Part shown: in pieces, positions 43,301-54,757 of the stretch
How the letters are laid out: every line of letters starts with the position of its first letter
Numbering within the stretch: position 1 is the stretch's first letter
Assembly (NCBI GenBank): GCA_013365365.1
Contig: JABVXU010000259.1
Span: forward strand, 1 to 64,000
Length of the DNA: 64,000 nucleotides
Source of the DNA: Cruorifilaria tuberocauda
Lineage: Eukaryota > Nematoda > Chromadorea > Rhabditida > Onchocercidae
Reading direction: 5' to 3'
The notes under the pieces: generated by a model
Databases searched by the model: none
Seen by the model: the letters and a program-made list of their open reading frames with translations, nothing else
What the model was told of the DNA's origin: nothing
Translations under genes and position numbers: made by a program

Positions 43301-46300
43301 GCATTTATTGCGACACTCCAAGGAACTCCCGAAATTATTCCCATTACCACCACAGCCAGTATATATAAATGATCGACAATCGCCAATAGTGGAATCGAAG
43401 GCAAATCTTTGGAAAACACCGGAACAATCACCGGGATGGATACTATGCTCGCATACATTACCAAAATTGGGTAGTGTTTCTGCTGAAAACAATAGAAATT
43501 TGTACAACGAAGTGTATTGTACCAATGAAAAGAAAATTAAAAGTTACGAGGTTTATGGCAAGCAGCAAAGCAATCTTCTCGGCTACGGAAGTTATTTCCG
43601 TTTCCGTTACAACCGGTGTAAGTGAATACTTGACAAGTATTTCGCTCTGAATCCCAATGCCATCGAGTAAACTGTCCGGTGCAAGTACCTCGATCAAATT
43701 TTTGAGAGCATCGATCATTGTTACCTTTGAATAATATATGATTATATATGATGAAAAACTATTCCTGAAAATAACGATTTTCACAAATTCCTAAATTTTG
43801 ATTTAAAAACATCACTTACTCTCAGCTGGTTTTGATGCTAACGACTTCGTTACCGAAGATGTAATCAATCGGGAAGTTACGTTATTGAGAAATGGTAAAG
43901 TAGTCGGAGAAGTGGATGATTGTGACGTAAATGACGTTGTTGATTTATTAGATGATTTGTGTTCTCCACTAGTTATTATATTAGAATGACGTATTGTTGT
44001 TATTTTTGGTGTTGATGAAGATACTTTAATCTGTTCTCTATAAAAGATAATCTGTTAACTTCATAGATATGAACGAATTTTAGAGCTTACTAATTGTAAC
44101 TTCTTCAAATAGATTGAGCAAATGAAGCATACCTGTTGGATAATTGCTGATCAGTAACTGTATTTAAGATTTTCTTCGTATTTCTATTGGATGAATCATC
44201 GGATGCAAGGAATTTCTTTGAACTGCTAACTGCCATCGTTGTATTCTCAAGTTCAATAGTTGTAAAATCAGTTATCATATCAGTATTACTGCTCTCCAAC
44301 GATGTCTTTGTTCCCTTTTGCCTGATCCTCTTGTGAATATCTTGATCGATTTTTTGCGATAGATGTAGCTTACTTTGATCAGTAGCAATAGCAGATAAAT
44401 TTTTACTTGTAATTAAGTGATCATGAGATATAGTTGCTGGTGATGAACCTGAATTAGCAGCAATGTTAGTGTTTCCGGTGATAACCGAAATACTGCTTTT
44501 ATTGTGCTCACCGTTATCTGAAACAGCAGTATCACTCAATTCTACCAGTTCCTTCTCTTCGTTAGTCTTTTTTTGAGTTTTTGTTCCAAATTCTTTGATA
44601 AGCTTTCTCAGCTGTGGACCTGATGTAATTAGCTGAGGTGCTGATACTACCGATGTAGCAGCAATTTTTACTCCACCTGAAATATTTAACAATATACAGG
44701 AATAGAAGAAAGATAATTGCAATCTTTTCATGATCATTATACAACTAAAGTAATCAATAAGTGATAACAATGATAATAATACAGTCAAAGTACTTTCAGG
44801 TAGTAAGTAAACTAACGTTGTCGACAAATACGTTCACACTCTTCTACACGTTCAAAATTATTTGCATTGCCTGCACATCCACCAAAGAAAAAATATTTGC
44901 ATTCGCCAAGACGACCATTGTAATAAAATCTGAGCTCATACTGATCACAAGGACCGCGATCTTTCGGGAGTTGGCAGATACTGGATGTGATATCTAAATG
45001 TTTGATAGTCGTTTTTGAATCTTCTAAGAAATAACTTTTAAACATGGAAATAAAACATTCATTTAAAAGTAAATGAAATATTAGAATCAAACTTTCATTG
45101 TACTTTTCCTCTGTAACATTAATAAGTGGTAATTTAATTTAACTCTTACTTGAATTCAACTCTTAATTTAACTCTTACTCTTACAGTGAAACTGTAAGTT
45201 TCACCTTTTCGGCTTTTTCTCTATTCTACTTGAAGCAAAACTTACTGCTAGAAGCATTGATTGGGCAACAAGCTGATCCTGATTGTACAGTGGAGCATGA
45301 GTAGCCATCAGGGCATGATGTACTTTCTTTGCAACTGACCAATTGACCATTTTCATTTTTCAATGGTTCTGAACCATCTTTGCATTTTACTTCATTTTTT
45401 TCTGGTTTACATTGTTTCTCGCATTCTTCTTTGCTTTGATAATTGTTACCGTTACCACCGCAACCTGATCATCATCAATGATTAATATTTTGATTAATTT
45501 CTTTTTGTAATCACATGATCAATTAATCCTCAAAAATTGCCATATACTTTATAGGTATTTTTCATTTAGGATAAGATAAATTAGGATTCATAGCTCTCCT
45601 TATCACTTCAATATCAGCAGAAAGCTAATAGTTGTATATTAAACTATTTGATTTCATTTATCAATTAGATATTCAAATCTAGATCTAGATGATTATGATA
45701 ATTTGTGATGTTAAGTTAAAAAAGAAAAGTACTCACCAGAATATTCGAATTGGATACATTGTTGTTCCCTATCGTCATAATACCATCTAACGATCGTTGA
45801 AGTACACGGTCCAGAATCCATTGATGAAACGCATTCATAGGTTAATGGCTTCTGTGCATTGATAATCTCTAGAATTTAAAAATGAAAATGAAAAGATGAA
45901 TAATTAGAAATGAAATATTTTGCAGGATAGATGAAAAACAAACGTTTGCAGTTCGGTTTCATTGTACCATTGGAATCTGAATTTGGTATTTTAATACCAT
46001 TATGATCCACACAGAAGCAATTCTTTCCTTCTGTTCCACATTGCAGTGATCGGAAAGAACCATCAGCAGTACAAATTGGAATGAAATCATTTTTAATAAG
46101 ACCTGTTTCACTTGCTTGTCTGCGCCTCTCGCATTCTTCAATTGTAAGATTAATTCATTTAATTTTTAATTTGAAGAAAAAATACATAAGTGAAAGTTTA
46201 ATTTAATATTTATTGTTAGCATTAACTTAGTACTTTAGTTACATACCAGTAAGTAATTTGTGAGGTGTATTCGTTGTGACAGTAAATTCAGGTCGTTGTG

Positions 46301-47291
46301 ATGAAGCTGTAGGAGTGTCCTCAGAAAACGATTCCAACGTTGTAGTGATCTGTTCGCTAGTACCAATGCTAATATCAGTAACAGTATCAGTAGCAGCATC
46401 ATTATCAGTAATTTTACTGTCTAAAGAAGTTGCTAATGATTTTTCCACTACATTTTCATCTTTAATCATGGTATCAGTACTGTTTGAGCTGATCAGACAA
46501 GCCTTTTCACATTCTTCCTTATATCTATACAACGCTGGTTCATTTTCATCATCCACACAATGTCCTGAAATTCCATTTTATCTTCATTTTTTGAAAATTC
46601 CATGCATAAATTTGATTCATTCATTTCTACTATTATTGTAAGTTTAAAAAGTTTTGATAAGAAATACTTACTGTTTGACAAAAAAAATACTTACTCATTT
46701 ATATGTATCATTAAATAATTTACTTAAATAATTTGCTTGATTCTTTAAACTTTTATTTATAGTATTAAAAAGTACCGAAAGGATAAGAAACGCATTCTTT
46801 ATCCCTGAGATAATAACGTAGTACAAATTGTGAACGTGTTGGACCTTTGCCTTTAACAGAAGGACATCGACCTCGAAAAGGTTGTCGTTTGCAAAGATCT
46901 ACATCATCTAAATTAATAATAGCTAGTAATAAATTTTCATTTTTAATCGTTAATTAATTAATTAATTGATGACATCAAATATTGACCAGTTTCGTAATTT
47001 ATCAGATAATATTGAACTGTAATTATTCGTCATACAGGATTTAATATTCGTGATTGTTAATAACACGTCATTAGATAATTTGATACGTCATGATACGTTT
47101 TTCAATTTATTGCATGAGAAAGTTAAAATTTACATAAATTTTCTCTCAACATTGCTACTATCTATGTGATTATTGTATTGATTAATTTGTTAAAAAGTTG
47201 TTTACTTAAACTTAAATTTACCTGTTTTAATTGCCAAAACAATGGTAGAAAAAAGAACGACGAGAGCCACTTGGGCCAACGAAGTCTTCAT
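31831..47291 (-). CDS. mlt-11: giant secreted multi-Kunitz protease inhibitor, MLT-11-like
   Basis: Exons: 47291-47222, 46907-46776, 46564-46247, 46135-45944, 45868-45737, 45464-45246, 45023-44817, 44676-44133, 44037-43820, 43724-43548, 43482-43291, 43086-42904, 42784-42560, 42400-42306, 42125-41975, 41592-40249, 39574-38159, 38084-37737, 37585-37397, 37173-36966, 36891-36662, 36559-36287, 35530-35375, 34925-34689, 34526-34353, 34072-33965, 33816-33658, 33496-33341, 33162-33082, 32962-32813, 32564-32493, 32361-32233, 32091-31937. They total 2,880 codons, all in phase. Signal peptide 1-20. Kunitz domains in exons 2-3, 5-6, 7, 10, 11, 12, 14-15, 18, 19, 24 and 32-33; thyroglobulin type-1 in exon 4; antistasin-like in 13; lustrin-type modules in 6, 22, 25, 27-28. 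Exons 8, 9, 16, 17, 20 and 21 are Ser/Thr-rich linkers. C. elegans MLT-11 is a moulting factor with this style; orthology is inferred. The stop is uncertain: a tail exon at 31863-31831, or read-through to TAA at 31909-31907. Confidence 0.88.
32814..32891 (-). repeat. 39-bp coding repeat (SDEPTDSSEN) in exon 30
   Basis: Two nearly identical 39-bp units encode tandem SDEPTDSSENFLP / SDEPTDSSENLAP, with a partial third unit, in the acidic linker before the last Kunitz domain. Confidence 0.9.
33901..33980 (-). repeat. 40-bp tandem duplication containing a 5' splice site
   Basis: 33901-33940 and 33941-33980 are near-identical; the copies differ at a few positions close to the exon end. Each carries an exon end reading GA(A/T)GA followed by GTATGC on the minus strand. 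The proximal copy (donor at 33964) keeps the inhibitor gene in frame. Reading through to the second donor meets TGA. Confidence 0.9.
40335..40460 (-). repeat. Ser-codon simple repeat in giant exon 16
   Basis: GAT/TGA/ATC triplet runs encode uninterrupted Ser tracts near residues 1415-1450 of the multi-Kunitz protein. His/Gln-rich frames on the same strand and Asp-rich frames on the other are shadows. Confidence 0.85.
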
Positions 47292-48132
47292 ATGCCCGAC
47301 CTACCAATCTCTAAAATTCTCGTAGTAAGGAATCATTGAAGCATAATTCATACGTTCGAACGTGAATTTAAACTTGTTTAGTTTGGATCTTTATTATCTT
47401 AAATTGTTAGAATATATCTATTAAGGTTGATTAACATTTATTAATTTTTTTGATTATCAGTGATATAAATGGTCGTAATTAGTATTACGATCTTGATGTT
47501 CAACTTTTCGGATATTTGAAATAAAGTAATATATAGTAAAGAGAGTATTGATAAAAGTTGTTATTAACAAGCGCTTTATCAAGCAAAATTAGCACTGTAT
47601 AACTTTACCTATCAAAAATTCAACTCTATACTATGAACAAAAAAAGCTAGGTTTGATTTATTTCAATACAGATGAGTTATTTGTTAATAATTCATTATGA
47701 GTACATATGTAGTACTTACTTATTAATTTTTGTATTAATTACTGAGAAGCATCTTGTTACATTAGGAGAAGAAAAACTTTGGAGAGCCTTAAGGATAGTA
47801 ATGTAAAAGAAACATAAGAGATTAGTAATAACTGCAGGAATTTTCTTCTGTTTAAATTTCTTACTTTAATACTTTAACTTTGGAACAGTCTGAGAAAAAC
47901 GATTTACTAGATATTATACTAGAAGTAGAGCCAATTAATCTCGGATAATTAAAAGTTAATCGGAGCTAATATTAATAATTAAGAGCTAATATTGAAGTTT
48001 CTTTAACTTCTAATTTCTCAATTTTCATCAGTTTTTCTCGCATATTTTAACCGATATTTTGTCAACAAGGAAAAAGGAAAAATTTTTTATGACTTTTATT
48101 TATATGTGTGCGTTCACTCAAATAATTTCATC

Positions 48133-48143
48133 AAATTAGGTCA
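48133..48143 (+). promoter_or_regulatory. ROR/NHR-23-type element AAATTAGGTCA
   Basis: Exact match to WAWNTRGGTCA, the monomeric ROR response element, 0.85 kb upstream of the inhibitor start. NHR-23 is the nematode ROR homologue and drives moulting genes. Confidence 0.4.
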
Positions 48144-49059
48144 TCAAATGGTATAAGAGTAAATTATGTGAAAAAAAGATTTGTTGTTTGAATTTTTATA
48201 GTAATATGATAATAACTATCTGAAGGAAAACAAGTAGAAAAAATAAATAAAAGTATAAATTGAGGAAATAAAATTTCCAAAAGTATCATCTAAAGATTAG
48301 AATATTTAAAGGTTGTAGAGAATTACTTAAAATGAATAAATGATCACTTTCATATTGATTTTTGTTAATCATAGATTATCAGTGAATGTTAATCTTTTTC
48401 CAAAACATTTCTAACGTAATAAAATTAGAGTGAGAATGATTATAGATATAATACTTATGCTAAAATCTTGAAGAAAACTTATCAAATAGTAAAGTGCAAA
48501 GGTCAAAGCAAGGTTCATGAAAGGTTTGTGAAAGGTTCATGAAATATTTAGAATATAAATAAAAATTTAGCAGCGAATCTATAAAACTGAGAAAGTGCAA
48601 AAACTATTTATTACTAATAAAGGTAAGCATTTTTTAATTACAATTAATAGAGTTACAAAGTATTATCGAAATCTGTCTAAAGCTACAAAATTTGCAAATT
48701 TGCTAAAAAGCAGAAGTAGTTATAGGAAATTTAATTAATTAACTTCCGAAATTTCATCAGATATAAATCTTCCATAATTTCCGGAAATCAAGCGAACAAC
48801 CTGTTACTGTATATTATTCCGCCTAGTGAATTACAGAAATAGTCTTGTAAAGGATTTTTCAGAATTTTAAAAATAATTAAAAAAAGATTTATTTGTATCA
48901 TTGGAAAGATAATGTGATGTTGTTGGATAAAATGACGAATGAAAGGATGGATTTGAGATTTCTACTTTAATAATCCAATGATATCTCATAATTTCATTAT
49001 ATCTGAATAATCAAATTGAAGAGAGATTAATTGATAGTCAACTTAGTTCGATTATAAAA

Positions 49060-49096
49060 GTCTCTCAGAGAGAATGAGAGAGAGAGAATTGAGCAT
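49060..49096. repeat. GA microsatellite
   Basis: Short GAGAGA tract interrupted by AATGAG. Confidence 0.75.
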
Positions 49097-49314
49097 GAAA
49101 AGATTTTAGGGAATAATTATTGAAATGATATTAGTGAGAATTTAATTGCGATGTATTATGAGCTGAACAAAATGATTGAGATAAAAGAACTAATTTAATG
49201 TTAGGATGAAATTTGCGCCCAATTTTGCGCTCATTTTCCCTCATTTTTCTATTTACAACTCAAAAATAAACCTTACATATCATTCATATCAATTTTGATT
49301 GTTAATTACTGAAG

Positions 49315-49325
49315 AAATTAGGTCA
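49315..49325 (+). promoter_or_regulatory. ROR/NHR-23-type element AAATTAGGTCA
   Basis: Second exact WAWNTRGGTCA match, with the same 11 bases as the first, about 2.0 kb upstream of the inhibitor start. Confidence 0.38.
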
Positions 49326-50677
49326 GGCATTTTAATCAATGAATGGATGCATATCAGGTTTGATGAACCGATCCCTTGTTGATATGAGTTGATGAATCAT
49401 TGGAAGATAAAATTAATTTAAAAATGATGAAATCTAGTCTTAACGGTAGCTCATCGGTATTACGTTTTACGGAAGGGGTCATTGACGAGAGGGGTGTTGA
49501 TGGCCATCTAAGGAATTGTCCATACCGGAATCTGTGTTACGGCATACGGATTCTATGACCCTGACCTACTATCAATAATCATTTCAGCAATTTTGACAAA
49601 TAATCAAAGAGATAGAATTTAACGAAGTGGAGAAATGAAAGATGAAGGGAAAAATATCATCATGGATATCTGTTTATCATAAATTTATTACAAACTAATG
49701 AATGATGCAAAATTCAAAATTCATTCATTTCTTTTTCCCAAGATTCTGAAGGGATTCATGGATATGTCTAGAATGCTTGAATCAGATGTCTCCTATACGT
49801 TTTTATAATTTTACTAATAAACAATGAGTACTTCTTTTGCCTTCTTCTAGTAGCTTTCAATGAGAATAAGTAACATTCAGAAAGACAATTCCATACTTTT
49901 CTATACTGTGAATGCTTGAAACATAATTGAACTTTGATAATGCGATAATTGAACTTTGTGAAAATGACAAAAGTGTACAACGAAAGAATGAAAGATAATT
50001 GGTAAAAAAAAATTCTGAAAATATTTAGAAATGGTATTCATGGAAACCTTTTATTCCTGCCATTTTACTGGTTAGAGAAGAATTGGATGACCCAAAAGTA
50101 AGAAAAGGTAATTATTATTTATGTATATCGGCCATCAGGACAATCAATTATTCATAGATTGGTTTAAGACTAAACTCTGGTTAAGGTAAAATGAAAATTG
50201 TAGAGATTGACATTTATCAAATATGCATTATGCAGGAAGACTAGTTAAATGATAAGTAATTAAATGATAAAGAAATAAATAATGAAAGAATTTTCAATTT
50301 TCAATTGAAATTGAAGAGAAGAAAGATAAGCGAGAAATTTGTAATCAAATTGGAAATGAAATAATTATTAACCCATTTCCGTTTCTCATTTGAATATCAT
50401 TGTAATGTTGAAATAAAGGAAAAGAGAAATTTGTAAATTTGAAAGAATGCTATGGGATAAAGCAAAGAGAAATTTATTCTAACTATTTCATATATTCAAG
50501 ACTTGTTGAATTAAAAATTATATATATAAGTAACTCAGACGTCATTTCATTTTCTCATTTACTTAAAACAGTTAATCACTTATGCTACTAATTGCTTAAA
50601 TAAATAAATCAATCATTGTTATAGAATCATATATAAGTATGAAATGCACGGAAACGTGAAAAAATTTATTCTTTCAA

Positions 50678-50786
50678 TGACGCAGAAAGTAAAGACGTGA
50701 TTCTCTCCTCACTGAATATTCTCTAAGTGACGCAGAAAGTAACGACGTGATTCTCTCTAAGTGACGCAGAAAGGACGTGATCCTCC
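50678..50786. repeat. three-copy TGACGCAGAAAG...GACGTGAT repeat
   Basis: Three spaced copies of TGACGCAGAAAGTAA(A/C)GACGTGATTCTC; the third lacks a few bases before GACGTGAT. Each copy carries TGACG and GACGTGA half-sites of CRE/ATF type. Confidence 0.75.
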
Positions 50787-50982
50787 GTTCACTGAATCCA
50801 TGCATCCTCAATATTCTTTCTAAGATTTCAATTTCATTTTTTTCATTTCAATTTATTCGATCTTTCTATTTTCACTAATTATAATATATATATTTGCATG
50901 CGTGCGTTGTGTGTATGTTGTACCGTATTTTACTACCTGTATGTTTGTGATAGTTAAATTTATCATTTTAACAATTAAGTTT

Positions 50983-50993
50983 AATTTAGGTCA
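50983..50993 (+). promoter_or_regulatory. ROR/NHR-23-type element AATTTAGGTCA
   Basis: Third exact WAWNTRGGTCA match, 3.7 kb from the inhibitor start and 2.4 kb from the small secreted gene. Confidence 0.35.
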
Positions 50994-51136
50994 TTGGGTA
51001 GTAATAACAGCGGAGACATCAATGTCATAGCATTATGCGCAAATATTTTAGTGAAAATGATTGAAATGAATGAGGAAGTAACAGTTTGCGCCAGCATTCA
51101 TTCCATTCCTTATCATTCTTTCTCAAGTCATTAACC

Positions 51137-51183
51137 CTCTCTCTCTCTCTCTCTCTCTCGCTCTTTCTCCCTCTCTCTCTTCT
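51137..51183. repeat. CT microsatellite
   Basis: CTCTCT run with CGCTCTTTCTCC interruptions. Confidence 0.85.
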
Positions 51184-52770
51184 CTTTTTCTTTAACTCTT
51201 CTTACGTTGATCGTACCCATATCGACCTTCTCTCTTTAACCTCTAAAATGAGCAAAAATTTTTATAAATAAAAATATCTTTTGAGAAAGTACAATAAACA
51301 AGAATTTTGATATTTTTAATTTTAAAATGAATTAAATAGAAAAAGATTAATGATTGATAATTTTAAATTGAACGTTTAAAATTCATTTTATTTTTTTTCC
51401 TAATTATTTCGAAAATTTTAAAACGATATAAATTCATTCTAATTAATTACAATATTAACTGACAAATGTTTTCCGCTTGAATTCATCCATTCACCTGTCG
51501 CGATTTATTTAATAAGAGAGAAGCTTCTCAGGTTGAAATTTAATAAGAGAAACTTACTAATAAATCGTCTTCTCTTACTTAAAAATTACTTTTACTTGAG
51601 TAATAGTTTTATTTTCATGCTTGAAACGTTGAGTGAAAGTATTTCGTTATATCAAATCTACGTTACCTATCAGATAAGTAATAAATTTTGTGATATGTTA
51701 TTATATCTCCTGAAATTTTGATTTTTAAAATTCGAAGCTATGGAATAATTAATTACTGTTAATTTGTTTTAATTGATTTATGCAATAAGTTTGAGAAAAA
51801 TTAAATGAGCGTAACAATTGTTATTGGATGAATCAATTGTGTCACCCATTTTGTTTTTATGACGTTGACGAGAAAGAAGAAATCCCTAAATTTTTTGTTC
51901 AGAATTGGATTAATTCAAATTTATATTTGAGAAAACATTTAATTGATTGGCAATCAAATGGATCGAAAAGAAAAAAGTTTTATGAAAACAATAAAATATT
52001 TTCATTTTCATCAATTCTAATAGTGAAACTGAAAAAGAGGAAAAAAATTTTTTTCTTATTGGAAAATATTTCAAACTATGAATATTATTTAAAGTATAGA
52101 AGTATTTCAAATTTAAGTTTTTACTCTCTCTCTCTCTCTTTAGATCAATTTATACTTAAATTCAGAATTCGATCATATTCATATATTCATATTGATATAT
52201 TCAATGAATCGTCAAAAATAGAACAGAAGTATTCAAGTTCAAATTTGCTATCGTTAGGATTAATTTATACTTAAATTCAGACATTAAACGTAAGGTAAGT
52301 ATGGACATAATTATTTCCAGTACTTTTTCTCGTCCAGAAAAAAAAAACGATTTTACTATTTCTCACATTAAAATATCAATAAAATTTTAGATGACAAATA
52401 TCTTTTCTTGAAATTTTATTATTGAGAAAATGTGAAAGGAATAGGACAGGTTTGTATATTTTGCCTAAATTTTGAAATTAGTGAAAGTAAATTTTTTGTG
52501 AAAAAATTGATAGATAAGCACGATGAAGAAAAATGCTTAGATAAAAATATTCGAAATGTTGTAGGGAAGTAATAAAGGAAAGATGGAATTCGGTGATTAG
52601 GTAGGTAGGAGAAAAGTGGGCAAATAGGACAAGGTTTAAATGATACACCTGAATTAATGGAGAATAGAAAAAAAAAAAAGAGAAACGAGTGGATGGAATA
52701 AAGAAAATGATAAGCAAATTAGAGTCGATGAAAATAAATAGTATCTTATTGGATAAAAAAGTATTGTTGA

Positions 52771-52781
52771 TAATTAGGTCA
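52771..52781 (+). promoter_or_regulatory. ROR/NHR-23-type element TAATTAGGTCA
   Basis: Fourth exact WAWNTRGGTCA match, 0.6 kb upstream of the small secreted gene and 5.5 kb from the inhibitor start, so it could serve either. Confidence 0.38.
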
Positions 52782-53365
52782 AGAAGTTTAAAAAAATCTT
52801 ATCAACCTTCTTTCTTACAGTAATCGAAATCATTGAAGACAATTACATAATTATAATTGAAGATCGAAAATAGTATCTCAAGTAAACTTTGGAAATATCA
52901 AATTCATGTATTATAAAATCTTATCAAATCAATCATCATTGAAGCAAAATTGAAAAAAGAGAGGAGATAATCAAATTAACTAAGTAAGTAAATAAGTTAT
53001 TTACTGATCTGTTGAATGAGTATCATTTTTATTTTTCAACTTATCAGCTAAGTCACTTATCAGCTTGTCGATCAATTTATCAACTTATCATCCATTCACT
53101 TATTGTTGAGGTAAAGATTATACTTAGATAATGCATAATGTATAATTTGTAACTGAATTAAATGAGATCAATTTCAATTACCTGAAAATGTAATAATTTA
53201 GAATTTATTCAATCATTATTGATTATTTGTAAAAAATTGAAATAATTAAAGCAAATTCAATCATTCATTATCCTTTCAAATTCTTATAAATTATGCAAAT
53301 TTCACATACTTATTGCTATTTTATTGATTGATAAAAAGCGTATGTGACAATTGGACAATTCGAAA

Positions 53366-54164
53366 ATGCATCGCACGGTCATTTTGTTATTTATTTTACA
53401 AATATTGTTATTTATGCAATTAAATTTATGCCAGAAATCAAATAACACAATAAGTACCATAGAAGCGCATGCTAAAAGAGGTTACTACTTTTAAATAATA
53501 ATTGTTCACTGTATGACTACTAGGCTAATTAATTAATTAATCTAGTCATTAGTAATACCAGTAATTATGAATACTTTACGAGTTTCAAAACAAAGAATAT
53601 AACAGTTTTATTAGTTCCTTTCAATTATAACTCACATCAATGAGAATTTAATGAATTTATTAAGAGTGATCTTTTCACAAGAGATCAGGTTTTTCCTTTC
53701 TTTCAGGATCATTTGCAGCACCAAGTTGTTGTGAAGCACCGTGGAAATTTGATTCAGATACAGGACGATGTATTCTCGATATGGTATACCATTCTTCTCC
53801 TCCTCCTCAAACAGTATTGAGCAAATCGGTAGACAAAAGTTATAATTAATAATAATTTGCTAATTAAGTTTTGCTAATTAAGAAAGCGCTAGGTGTAGAA
53901 GATGCAGATATGCCAATTTTGTGCACAGCTCTTGGATTTGAGTTGGAGCAAAAGCAATGTATCAGATATGTTCGATTATGTAAGCTACTCTTATTATTTC
54001 TATTACTTTAATAAACTTATCAAATGAGTTAAAGCTTTTAACAGTAAATAAGTAGCTTAAATTACCAGGTATTAATCATTTCTTCTTAGTTTTTTAAGTA
54101 ATCTTGGAAATTTTCAGCGTACAAATATGAGCAATCGATTACGGATCAAATAACTGATGAATAA
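53366..54164 (+). CDS. small secreted cysteine-containing protein, unknown family
   Basis: Four exons: 53366-53480, 53707-53828, 53883-53979, 54118-54164; 126 residues. The start is the first ATG and opens a clear signal peptide (hydrophobic core LLFILQILLFM, probable cleavage after LNLC-Q or nearby). The mature chain has a putative basic site HAKRG followed by a core with five cysteines (SCCEAPW, GRCIL, LCTAL, QCIRY), then a polar tail. All introns are GT-AG and phases agree, and an AATAAA lies at 54249-54254. I recognise no domain. The odd cysteine count suggests a free thiol or a disulfide-linked dimer. It lies head-to-head with the multi-Kunitz inhibitor across a shared intergenic region and may be co-regulated with it. 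It could be a nematode-restricted secreted or cuticle-associated protein, but that is only inference. Confidence 0.75.
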
Positions 54165-54665
54165 AAGATAAAGAGTAAGTAAAGAAACAGGAGAAAATAT
54201 CATTTATCATTTACTTTAACATAGTCCTGAATTGATTTGGTGATCGAAAATAAAACTTGAACTCTTCAAATGAGTTAATTTGCTACTGATGAAAAGATTA
54301 CTCTTGGAATAGCATCGATTAGGAGAATTCATTTATTCATTCATGCTAATAAATATTTATGATTATCAAAAAAAAAAAGATTACTTTCTAAACTTATAAA
54401 TCCTAAATTTGTAAGTTTGAAAACATTTATGGAATTATAGGAAATGCTTTAATCATTTTGCTGTTTTCTAGAAATCAATCGGGAATACTCTCTCAGAAAC
54501 TTTCGTTTATTTTTTCCAAAATTATTCATGATGTGATTTATCATTTAAGTTAAACGTGATTTATGATTGATTGTTTTGTAGTAGACTTTGTAGATTTGAA
54601 TTCTGATTTCGATTTTAGAGATATTCAGTAATAAATTGAAAATATCATTCATTCTACTTCAGTTT

Positions 54666-54757
54666 AAAGTCAAAATAAAATTAAAGTCAAAATAAAATAA
54701 AAGTTAAAAATTATGATAAAATTAAAGTCAAAATAAAATAAAAGTTAAAAATTATTA
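54666..54757. repeat. AAAGTCAAAATAAAA tandem duplication
   Basis: A roughly 41-bp unit (ATTAAAGTCAAAATAAAATA continuing to AAAGTTAAAAATTAT) is present about twice, with a partial copy in front. Confidence 0.75.

Larger units (their letters stand above)
47292..53365. other. 6-kb divergent intergenic region
   Basis: Lies between the inhibitor gene (-) and the small secreted gene (+), so it should hold both promoters. It contains four ROR-type elements, GA and CT microsatellites, and a TGACG-bearing tandem repeat. A GC-richer patch at 49440-49570 has no coding or tRNA structure that I can support. Open frames at 51533-52274 are AT-driven and have no splice or family support. Confidence 0.6.

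Noticed and set aside
49440..49570. tRNA-like GGTAGCTCATCGGT string
   Set aside because: No T-arm GTTCRANYC box at the right distance and no acceptor stem could be paired.
51828..52274. 148-residue plus-strand open frame
   Set aside because: AT-driven composition with Phe/Ile/Ser/Lys bias, a CT-repeat in the middle, and no motif or splice support.
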